The notes under the pieces: generated by a model
The model's database searches: none
What the model saw: only the letters and a program-made list of their open reading frames with translations
What the model was told of the DNA's origin: nothing
Part shown: positions 61,915 to 64,000 of the stretch, one piece after another
Numbering within the stretch: the first letter of the stretch is position 1
Layout: each line of letters starts with the position of its first letter
DNA from: Streptomyces sp. NBC_01268
Lineage (GTDB): Bacteria > Actinomycetota > Actinomycetes > Streptomycetales > Streptomycetaceae
Assembly: GCF_036240795.1 (NCBI RefSeq)
Contig: NZ_CP108454.1
Span: 7,438,001-7,502,000, forward strand
DNA: 64,000 nucleotides
Reading direction: 5' to 3'
Translations under genes and position numbers: made by a program

Positions 61915-62157
61915 CGGTGCTCCGATCATGGGACCGCGAGGCTAGCCGAGGCCGCCGGCCGGGGGCGCGGGGGCGCGCGCGACGGCCGGCGCCACGGGAG
62001 CCGGCTTCACACGGGCGGCGGCGTCGCCGGCGCCCTGCCGACGTCTCCGGCCCCCGCCCCTCCACCGGCCGCGTCATCGGGATTTCATCGCCCCTCCGTA
62101 GCCTGACCGCGTTCGGACGCAGGCCGCGAGGGCGCAACCCAGGGGAAGGACGGCTCG

Positions 62158-64000
62158 ATGGCGCGGAGGAGATCAAGGACGAGGCTGCCGCTGGCGGTCA
62201 TGGCCGCGGTGGCGGTGATGGGCACGACGGCGGTCGCCGGGCCGTCCGCCGCCGAGGCGGCGCCGGACAAGCCGACGATCCGTTACACCGAGTACGGGAT
62301 CCCGCACATCGTCGCCTCGACCTGGGAGGGCCTGGGGACGGGCTACGGCTACGCGGCGGCCAAGGACAACATCTGCACCCTGGCCGACACGTACCTGATG
62401 GTCAACGCCCAGCGGTCCCGCTATCTGGGACCCACGGGGAAGGCGAGCCCCGGCCAGAGCCAGAACAGCACCACCAATCTCAACAGCGACCTGTACTTCC
62501 AGCGGATCAACGACAACCGGGTCGTGGAGCGGCTGCTCGAACAGCCCGCGCCCAACGGGCCGGAGCCGGAGGTCAAGGAGGCCATCCGAGGCTACGTCCA
62601 GGGGTACAACCGGTACCTGGCCGAGACGGGCGTCGGCAACATCACCGACCCCGCCTGCCGGGGCGCTGCCTGGGTGCGGCCCATCACCGAGCTCGACGTC
62701 TACCGGCACGCGCACGCCGAGATCATCATGGGCACCGCCGACCCCCTCCTCGACGGCCTGGTCAACGCCGTTCCTCCCGGGGCCTCGGCCGCCGCCGCGG
62801 CCGCGGCGAAGCCGCCCACCGCCGCGCAGCGCGCCAAGAGCGCGAAGGAGACCGGGCGGAGGATCCGCGAGGCGATGGCGGCGAGCCGGCGCGACGGCAT
62901 GGGCAGCAACGCGCTGGCGGTCGGCGCGCAGGGCGTGTCCGGCGGCACGAGCATGCTGCTCGCCAACCCCCACTTCCCGTGGCAGGGCAAGAACCGCATG
63001 TGGCAGAGCCAGCTGACGATCCCGGGCAAGGTCAACGTCACCGGAGCCAGCCTGCTCGGACTGCCCGCGGTGAACATCGGGCACAACGACGACGTCGCCT
63101 GGAGCCACACGGTCGCCACGGTCGCTCCGTTCGGTCTCTTCGACGTCCAGGTCGACCCGCTGAACCCGACCATGTACCTGGTCGACGGGGCCTGGGAGAA
63201 GATGACCTCCCAGCAGGTCTCCGTCGACGTCCTCGGCGCGGACGGCTCCGTCGGCAAGGTCAGCAGGACCATGTGGTCCACCCGCTACGGCCCGGTCACC
63301 GCCTCGGTCCAGGGCATCGGGCTGCCCTGGCTGGTGAGCGCCCACGCCGTACGCGACGTGAACATGGACAACCTGCGCGCCCTGAACACCTGGTTCCACC
63401 TGGACCAGGCGAAGGACGTCCACGACGTGGTGAACACCCTGGAGACCACCCAGGGCGTCCCCTTCTTCAACACCATCGCCTCCGACCGCAAGGGCGACGC
63501 GCTCTACGCGGACATCCAGGCCACCCCCAACATCACCGACGAGCACGCCCGGTCGTGCCTCACCGAGACCGGCAAGATCCTCTTCAACCAGACGCTCCGG
63601 CTGCCCAACATCCCGCCGGTCTCCATCTTCGACGGCAAGCGCAGCGCCTGCGACTGGCCCGCCGACCCCAACGCGGTCGCGCCGGGCCTGCTGGACCCCC
63701 GCAAGCAGCCGCGCCTGATCCGCTCGGACTTCGTCGGCAACGCCAACGACAGCGCCTGGCTCGCCAACCCCGAGCAGCCGCTGTCCTTCCCCCGCGTCAT
63801 GGGCGACACGGCGGCGCCCCGGTCGCTGCGCACCCAGGAGCTGATCCTGACCGCGCAGAACCGGATCAACGGCACCGACGGCCTGGCCGGCCGGGGCTTC
63901 ACGCCGGAGAACATGCGCCAGTTGCTGTTCGCCGACAACAGCAGGGCGGCCGACCTGGCTCTGAACGCCACCGTGAAGGCGTGCCAGGACGTCCTGTTCG
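62158..64000 (+). CDS. Penicillin acylase / acyl-homoserine lactone acylase family enzyme, C-terminus off window
   Basis: 614 residues visible from ATG with AGGGGAAGGA upstream; the frame is open at the right edge. The signal peptide is [20 protein letters not shown]. The alpha-chain region has [40 protein letters not shown]. The autoproteolysis point is before Ser250 in [13 protein letters not shown], the Ntn nucleophile. The beta chain begins with [24 protein letters not shown] and continues with [14 protein letters not shown]. This is the subgroup of aculeacin A and AHL acylases in actinomycetes. It should cleave fatty acyl amides such as quorum signals or lipopeptides outside the cell. 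Confidence 0.92.
   Translation, partial: MARRRSRTRLPLAVMAAVAVMGTTAVAGPSAAEAAPDKPTIRYTEYGIPHIVASTWEGLGTGYGYAAAKDNICTLADTYLMVNAQRSRYLGPTGKASPGQSQNSTTNLNSDLYFQRINDNRVVERLLEQPAPNGPEPEVKEAIRGYVQGYNRYLAETGVGNITDPACRGAAWVRPITELDVYRHAHAEIIMGTADPLLDGLVNAVPPGASAAAAAAAKPPTAAQRAKSAKETGRRIREAMAASRRDGMGSNALAVGAQGVSGGTSMLLANPHFPWQGKNRMWQSQLTIPGKVNVTGASLLGLPAVNIGHNDDVAWSHTVATVAPFGLFDVQVDPLNPTMYLVDGAWEKMTSQQVSVDVLGADGSVGKVSRTMWSTRYGPVTASVQGIGLPWLVSAHAVRDVNMDNLRALNTWFHLDQAKDVHDVVNTLETTQGVPFFNTIASDRKGDALYADIQATPNITDEHARSCLTETGKILFNQTLRLPNIPPVSIFDGKRSACDWPADPNAVAPGLLDPRKQPRLIRSDFVGNANDSAWLANPEQPLSFPRVMGDTAAPRSLRTQELILTAQNRINGTDGLAGRGFTPENMRQLLFADNSRAADLALNATVKACQDVLF

Overview
The window has very high G+C, near-universal G/C in third codon positions, GTG and TTG starts, rare TTA codons, SARP-type regulators, Tat signals and PLL-propeller secreted enzymes. 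Together these point to a Streptomyces (or very close actinomycete) chromosome. The content is accessory: secreted enzymes, signalling proteins and conflict systems. I saw no rRNA, tRNA, transposase, integrase, phage gene or CRISPR array.

Layout. (1) 1-6393, minus strand: an overlapping four-gene cassette of a Trypco1-type protein, a trypsin-like protease with a VMAP-C-like tail, a MoxR AAA ATPase and a vWA protein fused to SARP/BTAD modules (cut by the window edge). (2) 6501-11863: a PadR regulator with a perfect operator, an acyl-CoA dehydrogenase-like enzyme, a membrane Ser/Thr kinase and a secreted phospholipase-D-like protein. (3) 11878-25091: a 2.4-kaa RHS/HINT polymorphic toxin with an overlapping immunity candidate, and a divergent secreted LGFP/FG-GAP protein. 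(4) 25134-32555: YciO, a PLP dehydratase, a TetR regulator, an amino acid deaminase/aldolase facing an aldonolactone oxidase across a nested palindrome, a carboxylesterase, a chloramphenicol phosphotransferase and a small unknown. (5) 32720-38836: an antigen-85-like esterase, then three consecutive secreted enzymes (M23 peptidase, lysozyme-like, GH43-like), each ending in a seven-bladed PLL-like propeller. (6) 38990-42411: an FHA-like protein and a Ser/Thr kinase, both with TTA (bldA) codons, a polysaccharide deacetylase and an EF-hand protein. (7) 42625-47174: a small protein ending in a RHIM-like amyloid motif, overlapping a STAND/NLR-type ATPase that carries the matching motif at its N-terminus. 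(8) 47189-64000: carotenoid oxygenase with TetR and a double operator, RecQ, SRPBCC, VOC, GH8 with a 33-bp palindrome, an MMPL transporter, a HicB-like/DUF4097/ABC exporter operon, an exported agmatine-deiminase-like lipoprotein, and a penicillin-acylase family enzyme cut by the right edge.

Three separate conflict or self/non-self modules lie in one 64-kb stretch: the vWA-MoxR-VMAP-protease cassette, the RHS toxin/immunity pair, and the NLR plus RHIM-like effector pair. The NLR pair is the most striking: receptor and putative effector share a 14-residue amyloid-type motif (10 of 14 identical) and are translationally coupled. The vWA protein fused to two SARP modules is the next most unusual item.
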